Assembly (NCBI GenBank): GCA_023436585.1
Contig: JAEZIN010000002.1
Coordinates: 316,903 to 380,902, forward strand
From: Bacillota bacterium
Lineage (GTDB): Bacteria; Bacillota; Clostridia; Christensenellales; Aristaeellaceae
Reading direction: 5' to 3'
Length of the DNA: 64,000 bases
Positions 41,954 through 49,936 of this stretch are shown here, piece by piece (within the stretch, counting starts at the first letter, position 1; each line of letters starts with the position of its first letter). The notes under the pieces are model-generated. The model was not told where the DNA came from, searched no databases, and worked only from the letters and a program-made list of their open reading frames with translations. The translations under genes and the position numbers were made by a program.

Positions 41954-43048
41954 TTATTTTGTGCTCGCTTTTTTGTAAAAGGGCAGGGGAACGACCTTGG
42001 CCGCGATGCGCCGGCCGCGTACGTCCACCTCCACCTGCGTATCAAGTGCGGCTATTTCCTTATCTACCAGCGCCATGGCCACCGCCTGGTTCAGGTACGG
42101 GCAGAAGGTACCGGATGTGGTTTGGCCCACCTGCCTGTCACCAACATACACCACGCAATGCTCCCTGGCGATGCCCCGGCCCGTCATTTGCAGGCCAACA
42201 CGCGCTATCTGGGGCTCGCCCTTATCTACAAGCGCCGCCTTGCCAATGAAATCCGGCTTTCCCATCTTCACAAACATGCCAAGACCCGTTTCCAGCGGGG
42301 TGATTTCATCGTTCATCTCATGGCCGTATAATGGCATGGCTGCCTCCAGCCGCAGCGTATCCCTGGCACCCAGGCCGGAGGGCACAAGGCCCAAGTCTTT
42401 GCCCGTATCCAAAAGAAGCTGCCAGAGCCTAGTGGCATCCCCATTCCCGCAATACAGCTCGAATCCGCTTTCCCCTGTATAGCCTGTGCGGGAGATGATG
42501 CAGGAAATACCGCCCACTGTCCCTTTTTCCACAAACGAGTAATATTTCTTGGGTATGTCCTCCTCCTTGGTCAGCCGGGCCAATATCTCGGCCGCCTTCG
42601 GCCCCTGCAGCGCCACCTGGGCTGTTTCGTCGGATACATCCTCCATGCGCACATCCCCGAAAAGGTGCTGCCGCATGAAGGCCACATCCTTTTCCCGGTT
42701 GGAGGCGTTCACCACCATCATGTACCGTTCTTCGCCAATGCGGTACACGATCAGATCATCCACCACGCCGCCCTGTTCGTTGCACATGGGGCTGTAGCGC
42801 ACCTGCCCTATTACCATATTGCCCATGTCGTTGGTGACCAGGTTTTGTATGTTGTTCAGCGCGTCGGGCCCCGTGAACAGGACCTCCCCCATATGGGACA
42901 CGTCAAACAACCCGCAGGCCGTGCGCACCGCCATGTGCTCGGCAATCACCCCGGCGGGATACTGCACCGGCAGAATGTACCCGGCAAAGGGCACCATCTT
43001 GCCGCCCAGCGCCACATGGCTGTCATACAGAGGCGTTTTCCTGTCCAT
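41954..43048 (-). CDS. gcvT: Aminomethyltransferase (T-protein)
   Basis: 364 aa. It has the start TPLYDSHVALGGKMVPFAGY, FDVSHMGEV, the folate-binding core RTGYTGESGFELY, and LRLEAAMPLYGHEM. It transfers the C1 unit from lipoyl-bound aminomethyl to tetrahydrofolate. First gene of the operon, preceded by the glycine riboswitch; RBS GGGAGGG. Confidence 0.97.
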   Translation of the reverse strand: MDRKTPLYDSHVALGGKMVPFAGYILPVQYPAGVIAEHMAVRTACGLFDVSHMGEVLFTGPDALNNIQNLVTNDMGNMVIGQVRYSPMCNEQGGVVDDLIVYRIGEERYMMVVNASNREKDVAFMRQHLFGDVRMEDVSDETAQVALQGPKAAEILARLTKEEDIPKKYYSFVEKGTVGGISCIISRTGYTGESGFELYCGNGDATRLWQLLLDTGKDLGLVPSGLGARDTLRLEAAMPLYGHEMNDEITPLETGLGMFVKMGKPDFIGKAALVDKGEPQIARVGLQMTGRGIAREHCVVYVGDRQVGQTTSGTFCPYLNQAVAMALVDKEIAALDTQVEVDVRGRRIAAKVVPLPFYKKASTK

Positions 43049-43092
43049 GATTTTCCCTCCCGTGTCAATTTTTCATGCTTTTCATGCAATTC

Positions 43093-43129
43093 AAAAGGCG
43101 AACAGGCCGCTTATGCAGCCTATCCGCCT
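43093..43129 (-). terminator. Expression-platform hairpin of the glycine riboswitch
   Basis: Minus strand: AGGCG-GA-TAGGC pairs with GCCTG-TT-CGCCT and is followed by TTTTG, just downstream of aptamer 2. Confidence 0.65.
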
Positions 43130-43296
43130 CTGTTGTTGAACCTGAAAGATTCCTCCCCGCACGATATGGCACGAAGGAGTTGCTTCTTCGGTGCATCAAT
43201 GCTTTCCAGAGTTTCGTCCCGGTTTAGTCTTTTTGCCTGAGAGTTTGTTGCGTCTTCCCCTTCGGCGCTGCCTTTGGGCAGTCTCTCCTAAACCGT
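43115..43296 (-). ncRNA. Tandem glycine riboswitch
   Basis: Read on the minus strand, aptamer 1 shows GGAGAGACTGCCC, GCCGAAGGGGAAGACGCAA and AACTCTCAGGCAAAAAGAC. A short linker leads to aptamer 2 with ACTCTGGAAAG, GCACCGAAGAAGCAA and AATCTTTCAGGTTCAACAACAGAGG. Both conserved cores of the gcvT-type glycine riboswitch are present. It lies between the promoter at 43330-43358 and gcvT and should turn the operon on when glycine is high. Confidence 0.93.
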
Positions 43297-43329
43297 TCAA
43301 CCGAAATATGCAGTTGTTGTTCCGCTGAA

Positions 43330-43358
43330 AGTGTACAATGGCGGCCGTTGTTTGTCAA
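43330..43358 (-). promoter_or_regulatory. Promoter of the gcv operon
   Basis: Minus strand: a perfect TTGACA (43358-43353), a 17-bp spacer, and TACACT (43335-43330), about 35 nt upstream of aptamer 1. Confidence 0.85.
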
Positions 43359-43402
43359 TCTCTTTTGGAGTGCTCTTTTGGAGGGCTCTGCCCTCCAAAC
43401 CA

Positions 43403-43586
43403 CCCGCTCAAGGACTTGAAGTCCTTGAGAATCCTGCTATCTTAATTGGATATAACAGGCTCAATTTCAAACTCCGATACTCATTGGTGGTTGACCCGCT
43501 CATGGAATTGAAACCCTTAAGAATCTTGCTATTTTAATTGGATACAGCAGGCTCGATTTCAAACTCCGATACCCATTGGTGGTTGA
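43403..43586. repeat. Two tandem 92-bp repeats; the second holds the 3' end of the DUF1541 gene
   Basis: Copies at 43403-43494 and 43495-43586 both begin CCCGCTCA and end CATTGGTGGTTGA, differing at about 14 positions. The copy nearer 43586 encodes the last residues of the DUF1541 protein (NHQWVSEFEIEP). In the other the Trp codon is TGA, so it is a decayed duplicate. Confidence 0.85.
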
Positions 43587-44067
43587 CGACCCGTTCTCCG
43601 CCATCAACAGGATCATAATCCACCATGTAAGCAGGCCCACGGCAGATTTGCACAATGATTGCGCTTTTTCCAACGCCTCCATGCCCGCCCATGTGACCGG
43701 TGCCAAGGGAAACCGTGTCGCCAATCTTCAAGACATTTCCAGCTCCATTTGCAATCTCCTCGGCAATCACCCAGCGGTGATTGATGACCGCCTTGCCGTC
43801 CTCATCCGTATAGTCAACCGCATAGAGTATCGTATCATATGCCCCCGACACCACGCCCAGCGCCCCTTGCATGCCTTCCATATGATCCGTCTTGATGATA
43901 ATCCTGGTTCCCACAGGATACAGGGGTGTTTTTGCAGGAGTCAAATCCCCCACAGGCGTAATCGGTCCGCTCATGTGCGAGGGCTCGTTTGATTGTTCGG
44001 CAAGAGCGCCGACCAGTGATACTACAACCACAAAAGCAGCCAGCAGGGCCATTGATTTCTTCTTCAT
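43534..44067 (-). CDS. Secreted YdhK-like protein with two DUF1541 repeats
   Basis: 177 aa with RBS AGGAGAT. Residues 1-23 form a signal peptide (VVSLVGALAE), without a lipobox. Two DUF1541 units follow: HMEGMQGALGVVSGAYDTILYAVDYT...NHRWVIAEEI in outline, then HMGGHGGVGKSAIIVQ...YMVDYDPVDGG...NHQWVSEFEI. The conserved HM..M.GA and NH.WV residues are in place. YdhK-type proteins are extracytoplasmic with unknown function, sometimes near copper genes; no copper gene is visible here. The tandem duplication after its stop is described separately. Confidence 0.82.
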   Translation of the reverse strand: MKKKSMALLAAFVVVVSLVGALAEQSNEPSHMSGPITPVGDLTPAKTPLYPVGTRIIIKTDHMEGMQGALGVVSGAYDTILYAVDYTDEDGKAVINHRWVIAEEIANGAGNVLKIGDTVSLGTGHMGGHGGVGKSAIIVQICRGPAYMVDYDPVDGGERVVNHQWVSEFEIEPAVSN

Positions 44068-44266
44068 CCTGTCATCTCCTTTTCTTGTTAGGACGGTTTT
44101 CGATTGTTATATACCAAAAATTCGATGAAGTGAAGAAGATGCGAAATCAGTTCATTCTCTCTGCCAGCATTCCGGTACCAGCTCATTTTCCCGCCTGCGT
44201 AAACGAACGGCGGCGCTGGCTCCATCCGCCGCGCCGCCGCTAAGGAAATCCTTCATGTATTTTCGC

Positions 44267-44590
44267 TCATCTTTCCAGAGGTCCATCATAGCCGGCAATG
44301 CCGCCTATATTCACAACCTCTATATACCCGAGCCGCGCAAAGCCCCGGCAGGCCGCCTGGCTCCTTGCGCCGCTCAGGCAATAAACATACAAAGGTGTAC
44401 CCTTGTCGGGCACCTCCTCCTGAATCTGCTCCCACTGGTCCAGCGGAAGGGAAAGGCTGCCGGGCAGATGGCCCTGCCGGTATTCCGCAGGCGATCTGAC
44501 ATCCACCAGGCGGACGTCAGGGTTTCCCCTGGCGGTTTCCACGGCCTCCCGCATGGGCATGGTTTTCCCCCGGTCAAAAAGGCCCGGCAT
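44267..44590 (-). CDS. Rhodanese-like sulfurtransferase domain protein
   Basis: 107 aa, a single rhodanese domain: VRLVDVRSPAEYRQGHLPGSLSLPL at the start and the active-site loop YCLSGARSQ with the catalytic Cys near residue 71. It carries persulfide sulfur or acts as a thiol-linked sensor. It begins 1 nt after the thioredoxin stop with an RBS inside trxA, so the two are made together, which suggests that thioredoxin reduces its persulfide. Confidence 0.9.
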   Translation of the reverse strand: MPGLFDRGKTMPMREAVETARGNPDVRLVDVRSPAEYRQGHLPGSLSLPLDQWEQIQEEVPDKGTPLYVYCLSGARSQAACRGFARLGYIEVVNIGGIAGYDGPLER

Positions 44591-44591
44591 C

Positions 44592-44903
44592 TTACGCCTC
44601 CAAAAGCTTCAAAATGTCCTGCTTGGAGCGCACGCCCACCATGGACCCGGCCAGCCGGCCATTTTTAAATACCGCCAGTGTGGGGATGCTCATCACACCA
44701 AAGCGCGAGGCCAGCTCCGGCTGCTCATCCACATTGATCTTGCCCACGACGGCCTTCTCGCCCAATTCCTCCGAGATGCCCTCCACCACGGGGGCGATCA
44801 TGCGGCAGGGGCCGCACCAGGGCGCCCAGAAGTCGACAAGCACCGGCACCTGTGATGCCAGGACGTCGTTGAAGTTTTCCTTTGTAACCTTTATCGCAGC
44901 CAT
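44592..44903 (-). CDS. trxA: Thioredoxin
   Basis: 103 aa from ATG 44903 (AGGAGG upstream). It has canonical DFWAPWCGPCRM (about 24-35), the cis-proline SIPTLAVFKNG and the final helix KQDILKLL. It is a general dithiol reductant. It is co-transcribed with the rhodanese-like gene. Confidence 0.96.
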   Translation of the reverse strand: MAAIKVTKENFNDVLASQVPVLVDFWAPWCGPCRMIAPVVEGISEELGEKAVVGKINVDEQPELASRFGVMSIPTLAVFKNGRLAGSMVGVRSKQDILKLLEA

Positions 44904-45038
44904 TGTAATTATCCTCCTTTGTCCTTTCGGACAACTTGATAGACATACTATACCCGCATTTGCGCCATTCGAAAGTGATAAAATCACAAAACGCGGCTGT
45001 TGGAAAGAAAATTTTGGGTTTTTTCTTATGTAAGCCGG

Positions 45039-45704
45039 CTACTTGTCAAGCATCGCCTGCAAAGCTTCCTGCCCTTCCCCGGTAAGCGCCACGCTGCCAA
45101 GCTCCAATACGGGGATATCCATCCTGAATCCCGGCTTTTGAGACGCCTCCTTTACCGTTTCCACAAAGTAGGAATATAGGGCGGATTGCTCATATTCTAC
45201 ATAAGGGTATCCGGACAGGCGCAGATCGTAATCCAGGGTGACAAGGCCCAAATCTTCCAGGGACTCAAACAGCGCCCCGTTTTCCCTCACCGTGTCTATA
45301 TCCTCCGCGGCGTCGGCGATGTATACGGGCTCCATCGCAACGGCATAAGCATCCCCGTCCCGGCTGGAACGCAATGCAAACCGGGCGATGGGCAGGTAAC
45401 CCCGCTGATGTATGGCCAGCAGCACATCGGCCTGGGCTTCCGTGATGCCTTCCTCAGGCGCAAGGTGCGCGTGGTGGTGGCCACAGCCGCAGCCGTCCCC
45501 ATGGGTATGTTCATGGCCGCAGCCATCCCCGTGGGTATGTTCATGGCCGCAGCCGCAGCCATCCTCCTGGGTATGTTCGTGGCCGCAGCCACAGTTTCCT
45601 CCATGGGGGTGGTCGTGTTCACAGGCGCAGTTCTCGTGAGGTTCGTGATGCAAAGGATTTCCGCCTTTCATAGTATATTGCAAAAAACCAATCAATGTCC
45701 CCAT
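45039..45704 (-). CDS. His/Cys-rich metal-binding protein with winged-helix-like C-terminus
   Basis: 221 aa from ATG 45704, 5 nt after the thpR stop. Residues about 17-80 are an array of His/Cys units (HEHTHGDGCGCGH, repeated four to five times with CACEHDHPHGGNCGCG), a strong metal-binding pattern. From about 88 (ITEAQADVLLAIHQRGYLPIARF) to the end it looks like a winged-helix domain with a long helix and ends SVALTGEGQEALQAML. It could be a metal-responsive regulator or a metallochaperone. Such arrays bind Zn, Ni, Co or Cu; which one cannot be told. The family is not recognised. Confidence 0.7.
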   Translation of the reverse strand: MGTLIGFLQYTMKGGNPLHHEPHENCACEHDHPHGGNCGCGHEHTQEDGCGCGHEHTHGDGCGHEHTHGDGCGCGHHHAHLAPEEGITEAQADVLLAIHQRGYLPIARFALRSSRDGDAYAVAMEPVYIADAAEDIDTVRENGALFESLEDLGLVTLDYDLRLSGYPYVEYEQSALYSYFVETVKEASQKPGFRMDIPVLELGSVALTGEGQEALQAMLDK

Positions 45705-45709
45705 GCACC

Positions 45710-46243
45710 TTATTTTCCCAAGGGAAAGCGCATAAGGGGCACATACCGCAATTGTTCCTCCACCCGGCAGCTTTCAAACAGCGTGATTTCCTCCACCTTC
45801 TGGCTTGCGGGGGGAACGGGGACCGAGGACAGCTGCTTTGGGTCGAGCCTGGCCTGGCGCGCCAGGGTGATATGAGGATGGAAATCCCCATCCTCCAGAC
45901 GGATGCACGCCGCAAGCAGCCTCTCCCGGACAGCGCCGGCCAGCATCTCCAGGGAACTCGATTTTTCCAAGCCGCAAAACAGCACCGCATCCTGCGGCCG
46001 GCGGAAAAAGGAAAGACCACTAAGGTGTATGGAAAATGGGTCGGACTGCCCCGCGGCTTCCCTCACGGCCTTTTCTATCCGCAGCACAGCCGCCGCGTCG
46101 GCCTGGCCGATGAACTGCAGGGTCACGTGGTAATTGTCCCGCGCCGCGTACCGGCCCGGGAATAGCTTTTGCGCACTCTGCGACGCGTTCAAAAGCGAGC
46201 CCTTCATTTCGCTGCCAAGACCTATTCCCACAAACACCCGCAT
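45710..46243 (-). CDS. thpR: RNA 2',3'-cyclic phosphodiesterase (ThpR/LigT)
   Basis: 177 aa from ATG 46243 (GGGAGG upstream). A 2H phosphoesterase with the two HxTx motifs HVTL (about 40) and HITL (about 127), plus the family start MRVFVGIGL. It opens 2',3'-cyclic phosphates at RNA ends. It is followed closely by the His/Cys-rich gene. Confidence 0.92.
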   Translation of the reverse strand: MRVFVGIGLGSEMKGSLLNASQSAQKLFPGRYAARDNYHVTLQFIGQADAAAVLRIEKAVREAAGQSDPFSIHLSGLSFFRRPQDAVLFCGLEKSSSLEMLAGAVRERLLAACIRLEDGDFHPHITLARQARLDPKQLSSVPVPPASQKVEEITLFESCRVEEQLRYVPLMRFPLGK

Positions 46244-46266
46244 ACCGTTGTCCTCCCGCCAAAACC

Positions 46267-46295
46267 AGCATAGGCATATTTTGCCCAACTGTCAA
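46267..46295 (-). promoter_or_regulatory. Promoter of thpR and the His/Cys-rich gene
   Basis: Minus strand: a perfect TTGACA (46295-46290), a 17-bp spacer, and TATGCT (46272-46267). Confidence 0.75.
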
Positions 46296-46316
46296 TGCGC
46301 AGACGCAAGATTTTTA

Positions 46317-46345
46317 TTGACAGGCCGCCTGGACAGGTGTATGAC
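46317..46345 (+). promoter_or_regulatory. Promoter of rhaM
   Basis: A perfect TTGACA (46317-46322), a 17-bp spacer, and TATGAC (46340-46345). It is divergent from the thpR promoter. Confidence 0.7.
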
Positions 46346-46392
46346 ATTACTGGATGATTGTGAACGGTATACATACTGGGGAGGATATTTAC

Positions 46393-46704
46393 ATGGAACG
46401 CTTTGCGTGGAAAGCCGTTGTGCTGCCGGGGATGCTGGAGGAATACAAGCGCCGCCACAATGAAATCTGGCCAGAGATGACAGCGTTGCTTAATGAAGCC
46501 GGCATCCACAATTATACCATATGGAATGTGGGCAGTGAGCTCTTTGGTTATTACGAGTGCGACAGCATTGAAAAAGCCAGCCGCGTGCAGAGCGAAAGCC
46601 CCGTGGTCAAGCGGTGGAACGAATCCATGAAGCCGCTGATGCGCATGGTGGCCGACGGCCGGGAGGGCGATGAAGGCATGGTGCAGGTGTTTTATCATCC
46701 ATAG
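46393..46704 (+). CDS. rhaM: L-rhamnose mutarotase
   Basis: 103 aa from ATG 46393 (GGGGAGG upstream). It is a dimeric alpha-beta barrel protein with the family residues LEEYKRRHNEIWPEM, AGIHNYTIW and LFGYYECDS, ending MVQVFYHP. It interconverts alpha and beta anomers of L-rhamnose (or a related sugar). No other rhamnose genes are adjacent, so it stands alone with its own promoter and terminator. Confidence 0.92.
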   Translation: MERFAWKAVVLPGMLEEYKRRHNEIWPEMTALLNEAGIHNYTIWNVGSELFGYYECDSIEKASRVQSESPVVKRWNESMKPLMRMVADGREGDEGMVQVFYHP

Positions 46705-46741
46705 AAAAAAGCGCTCCGGGCAAAAACCCGGAGCGCTTTTA
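46705..46741. terminator. Bidirectional terminator between rhaM and the ABC permease operon
   Basis: The stem AAAAAGCGCTCCGGG/CCCGGAGCGCTTTT with a 6-nt loop; A and T runs on both sides. Confidence 0.88.
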
Positions 46742-46752
46742 AGTCCAAGCGG

Positions 46753-48033
46753 TTAATGTGCCGCGCGGCCTTGCGCGGCCCTTGCCGCGGCGGCCTTGCT
46801 GGCGGCACCGCGCCAGGCATACATGACCAAGGCCAGGGCGATAACGCCGTAGCAGAGGAACACACGGAAGAATTCACCGATGTTGGGATCGCCGAACAGG
46901 TTGCTGCCGGCATCCTGGGCCACAACGAACAGCGTATGGAACAGCAGGCAGCCGATGATGGCCTGGCCGTTGGTGGCACGGTCAATGGACGCGCCGCCCA
47001 CCAGGATGGCCGCGCCGGCATACAGGCCCACCATTTCATGGGCTGCATACGTCTGCAGCGTGCCAAGGTTCTGGATGAATATGATTTGACCCCATCCCGC
47101 CAGGATGGTGGACATCATGATGGCAATGATGCGCACGCGGTTCACGTTGATGCCGGCGGCATTGGCCACCACGCGGTTCTGCCCCACCGCGCGGAATTTC
47201 TGCCCCAGCCTGGTACGCATAATAACCACGTTGAACAGGCACAAGAGCGCGATGACGCCGAATGTCACAACCGGAACCGTGATGCTTTTCAGGCTTAAGT
47301 TAACCGCAGGTATCGCGTAAATCAGGCACAAAATTGCCGCCAGGCCGACCCAGGTGATCATTTTCTTCAGCGGCATCTTTTTTGTAAGATACAGCACGAC
47401 GGAGCCCACCAGCACCAACGCGGAAACACCGTACAGCGCCTGGGAAAAGGTCACGCGCACCAGGCCATCCAGCGCGCTTTGCAGCCCCACCGAGCCCGTC
47501 AGGTTCAGTGTGTTGGCGACGCCCGTGCCGCCGACGATGGTTACGGACGAGTTCAGCGGAATGAGCTTGCCGAACACGAACAGGAACAGGAGCTGATAGG
47601 CACCATTGGCGAAGAAGCCGAGGATCATGGAGCCGATGGTTTCCTGGCCCTTCATTTTGTTCAGCAGGGAACCGATCAAAAAGCCAAACCCGCCGGCCAG
47701 CGGCACCGTGATGGCAGCGGCCAGCAAAAGGCCGCCTATACCCTGTATACCCCAGCTGATCACCAGCAGCAGCCCTATTTGGGCCGCCATGGCGCCGATG
47801 GTGATGGCAAAGTTAATGCCCATGCCGGCCACGATGGGTATAATCAGCGCCAGCACGATGAACAGGTTGCGCGTCAGGCGGCTCATCAGCTGGTAGAATA
47901 CATCCGTCATGGGACGCCCGGAGTAGGCGACAAACAGTATGCTCAAGGCCAGAAAAATGTAGGTTACGATATACTCGCGCACATTGGAGCCGATTCTCCG
48001 GCCCGCGTTCCGCAGTAAATCCTTCTCAGGCAC
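46753..48033 (-). CDS. ABC transporter permease (second of two, BPD_transp_2 family)
   Basis: 426 aa. GTG 48033 is preferred: GGGAGG is 8 nt upstream and the codon overlaps the stop of the preceding gene (CGTGCCTGA); GTG 48042 would overlap the RBS. It has about ten hydrophobic segments, the loop AGMGINFAITIGAMAAQIGLL, FRAVGQNRVVANAAGINVNRVRI and YAGAAILVGGASIDRA. The pattern fits the nucleoside/BMP-type permeases (YufQ-like). It is the last gene of the DUF3798 importer operon. Confidence 0.85.
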   Translation of the reverse strand: MPEKDLLRNAGRRIGSNVREYIVTYIFLALSILFVAYSGRPMTDVFYQLMSRLTRNLFIVLALIIPIVAGMGINFAITIGAMAAQIGLLLVISWGIQGIGGLLLAAAITVPLAGGFGFLIGSLLNKMKGQETIGSMILGFFANGAYQLLFLFVFGKLIPLNSSVTIVGGTGVANTLNLTGSVGLQSALDGLVRVTFSQALYGVSALVLVGSVVLYLTKKMPLKKMITWVGLAAILCLIYAIPAVNLSLKSITVPVVTFGVIALLCLFNVVIMRTRLGQKFRAVGQNRVVANAAGINVNRVRIIAIMMSTILAGWGQIIFIQNLGTLQTYAAHEMVGLYAGAAILVGGASIDRATNGQAIIGCLLFHTLFVVAQDAGSNLFGDPNIGEFFRVFLCYGVIALALVMYAWRGAASKAAAARAAQGRAAH

Positions 48034-49936
48034 GAGATTCACCTCCCGACTGGGTCAGCGCGTAGAGTATGATGCCGTTGGAAATCAGTATGCGCATCAC
48101 CTCTGACAGGCCGCCTTCCGTAATGGCCGCGTTCGCCACCTGTATGCCCAGCGCCAGCACGCCCTGGAAAAGGAACGTGCCCAGAATCACGTTGGATACC
48201 TTGGCGCGGGTTACGCTGGCGCCGCCGATCAATATCGCGCTGGCGGCAATGAAGCCCATCTGCCTGGGGCCGCTGTACAACTGCATGAAGCCGAAGCTCT
48301 GGCTGTACACGATGATGCCCACCGCCGCGATGACCGTGGAAATCGTCGTACCGATGGTGCGCATGCGGTTTACGTTGATACCGGCGGCCTCCGCAAACCT
48401 GGGGTTGGAACCGGCGGCGATCATGGCCGTGCCCGTCTTGGAGCGGGAGAACAGCCACATCAGGAAGCAGCAAAGGAAGAAGAACAGCAACAGGCCTGTG
48501 GGAATCGTCGCGCCAAAGATCTTGAAGGACCACAGGTTGTTGAGTATGGCGCCAAAGGAATCGCCCATGTTGTGCATTACGCGAAGGCCAGTTCCCAGTG
48601 CCCAGGTGATCTTGGGGTTTTTAAAGGGCAGCAGCATCCAGGCGATGGACATCAAGGAAACAAACGAGAAGCCCACATACGTGGATACCGTCATCTCATT
48701 GCCCTTGAGCCTGTTTAGAAGCTTGGAATACAGCCAGCCGATGGGCATGGCGAACATGCAGCCAACGACCACGGCAAACAGGAATCCGCCCCAGCCCGTC
48801 ATATTGTATTCCAGGGCGATCAGTGTGGACAGAAGTCCGCCGATGATGCCCGCGGTCATGCCCATGTTCAGCGTGATGCCGCACTGTATGCCCGGCAGCA
48901 TGGCCAAGGCCAGCACGCCGAACATGCCTGTGCGCTTGAATACGTTCCCGATCATGGCGGGAACAGCGATACCGTACAAGCCGGCCGCCACGCACAAAAA
49001 TATGAAGAAGGCCAGTATCACAAGGCGGGGCATGCCCAGCTTCCGAACCAAAGGCTTGAAGAAGAAGAATCCCAAAGAGAAGAGGATCAGGCCTACGCCG
49101 ATGGTGATCATATCGTCCCCGCGGCGGGCCATGTCCATCTGGACTTTTTCAGAAGAGGTAAATATGGTCGCAGCGCCCAGGGCTTCATAGCGGTCGTGCT
49201 GCTCCTCAAAGCCGGAGCCGTGCGCGTAGACGACGGCAAGAATCGGCTTTTCCAGAGCTTCCACCATTTCTTCCGTCAGGCCGGGAAGAATTTTTGTAAG
49301 CTCCGAGCTAAGCAATACAAACTGCTCGTGCACCTTGGCCTCAAGCGCAAGCAAAGCTTCACTGGCCTTGAAACCGGAATAGTCGACTTCCGTTTCCGTC
49401 TGTTCCAGATCGGCTTCGTCGATAACCTCGCCTTCGCCCTCCCCGGTTTCCGTCAGCTCTACAAGCTCCTCGTCCAGGGCTTCCTCAGACTGCTTTGACT
49501 GTTCCGCCTTCAGGGCGTAGGCGGATTTTTCATTTGCTTCCAGGTTCGAATAAGCAATCTGCGCGGACTCCAGCTCAAGAATCCTTGCGTTCACGCCGGC
49601 CGTATCCACGCCCTCAAACTGCGCAAACTCCTTGGCAGCCTGTTCACGCGCTTCGTTTTCCTTTTCCAGCGCGTATGCTGCTCGCTGGTTCCGGCTGTAT
49701 TTGTTTGCGTCCGCGTATTCGCGGGCTGCCTTTTTAGCCTCCAGGGCGATCTGGTCGATCAGTGCGCCCGCGGCAGTGCGCATCACGGCATAGGTGCGCA
49801 TGTCGCTTAAGCCCTTTTGAACAAAGCTGCCGCCCCGCATCCAGTACCCGGCGATGCCGGCCACCACCATCACCAAAGACAGGAAGACAAGAAGTCCGGA
49901 GACGATCCATTGCAACTTGGTATGCTTTTGCCTCAC
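48026..49936 (-). CDS. ABC transporter permease with large extracytoplasmic coiled-coil region
   Basis: 636 aa from GTG 49936 (GTGA overlap with the ATPase stop). One N-terminal helix (about 10-32) is followed by about 240 residues of Ala/Glu/Lys/Gln-rich coiled coil with an acidic stretch (TETGEGEGEVIDEADLEQTETEVD in outline). A BPD_transp_2 permease (about 275-625) follows, with GITLNMGMTAGIIGGLLS, IAAGSNPRFAEAAGINVNRMRT and SAILIGGASVTRA. The insertion has no sequence similarity by eye to the one in MglC but occupies the same topological place. It is probably an outer docking or assembly device; the function is not established. Confidence 0.82.
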   Translation of the reverse strand: MRQKHTKLQWIVSGLLVFLSLVMVVAGIAGYWMRGGSFVQKGLSDMRTYAVMRTAAGALIDQIALEAKKAAREYADANKYSRNQRAAYALEKENEAREQAAKEFAQFEGVDTAGVNARILELESAQIAYSNLEANEKSAYALKAEQSKQSEEALDEELVELTETGEGEGEVIDEADLEQTETEVDYSGFKASEALLALEAKVHEQFVLLSSELTKILPGLTEEMVEALEKPILAVVYAHGSGFEEQHDRYEALGAATIFTSSEKVQMDMARRGDDMITIGVGLILFSLGFFFFKPLVRKLGMPRLVILAFFIFLCVAAGLYGIAVPAMIGNVFKRTGMFGVLALAMLPGIQCGITLNMGMTAGIIGGLLSTLIALEYNMTGWGGFLFAVVVGCMFAMPIGWLYSKLLNRLKGNEMTVSTYVGFSFVSLMSIAWMLLPFKNPKITWALGTGLRVMHNMGDSFGAILNNLWSFKIFGATIPTGLLLFFFLCCFLMWLFSRSKTGTAMIAAGSNPRFAEAAGINVNRMRTIGTTISTVIAAVGIIVYSQSFGFMQLYSGPRQMGFIAASAILIGGASVTRAKVSNVILGTFLFQGVLALGIQVANAAITEGGLSEVMRILISNGIILYALTQSGGESRA

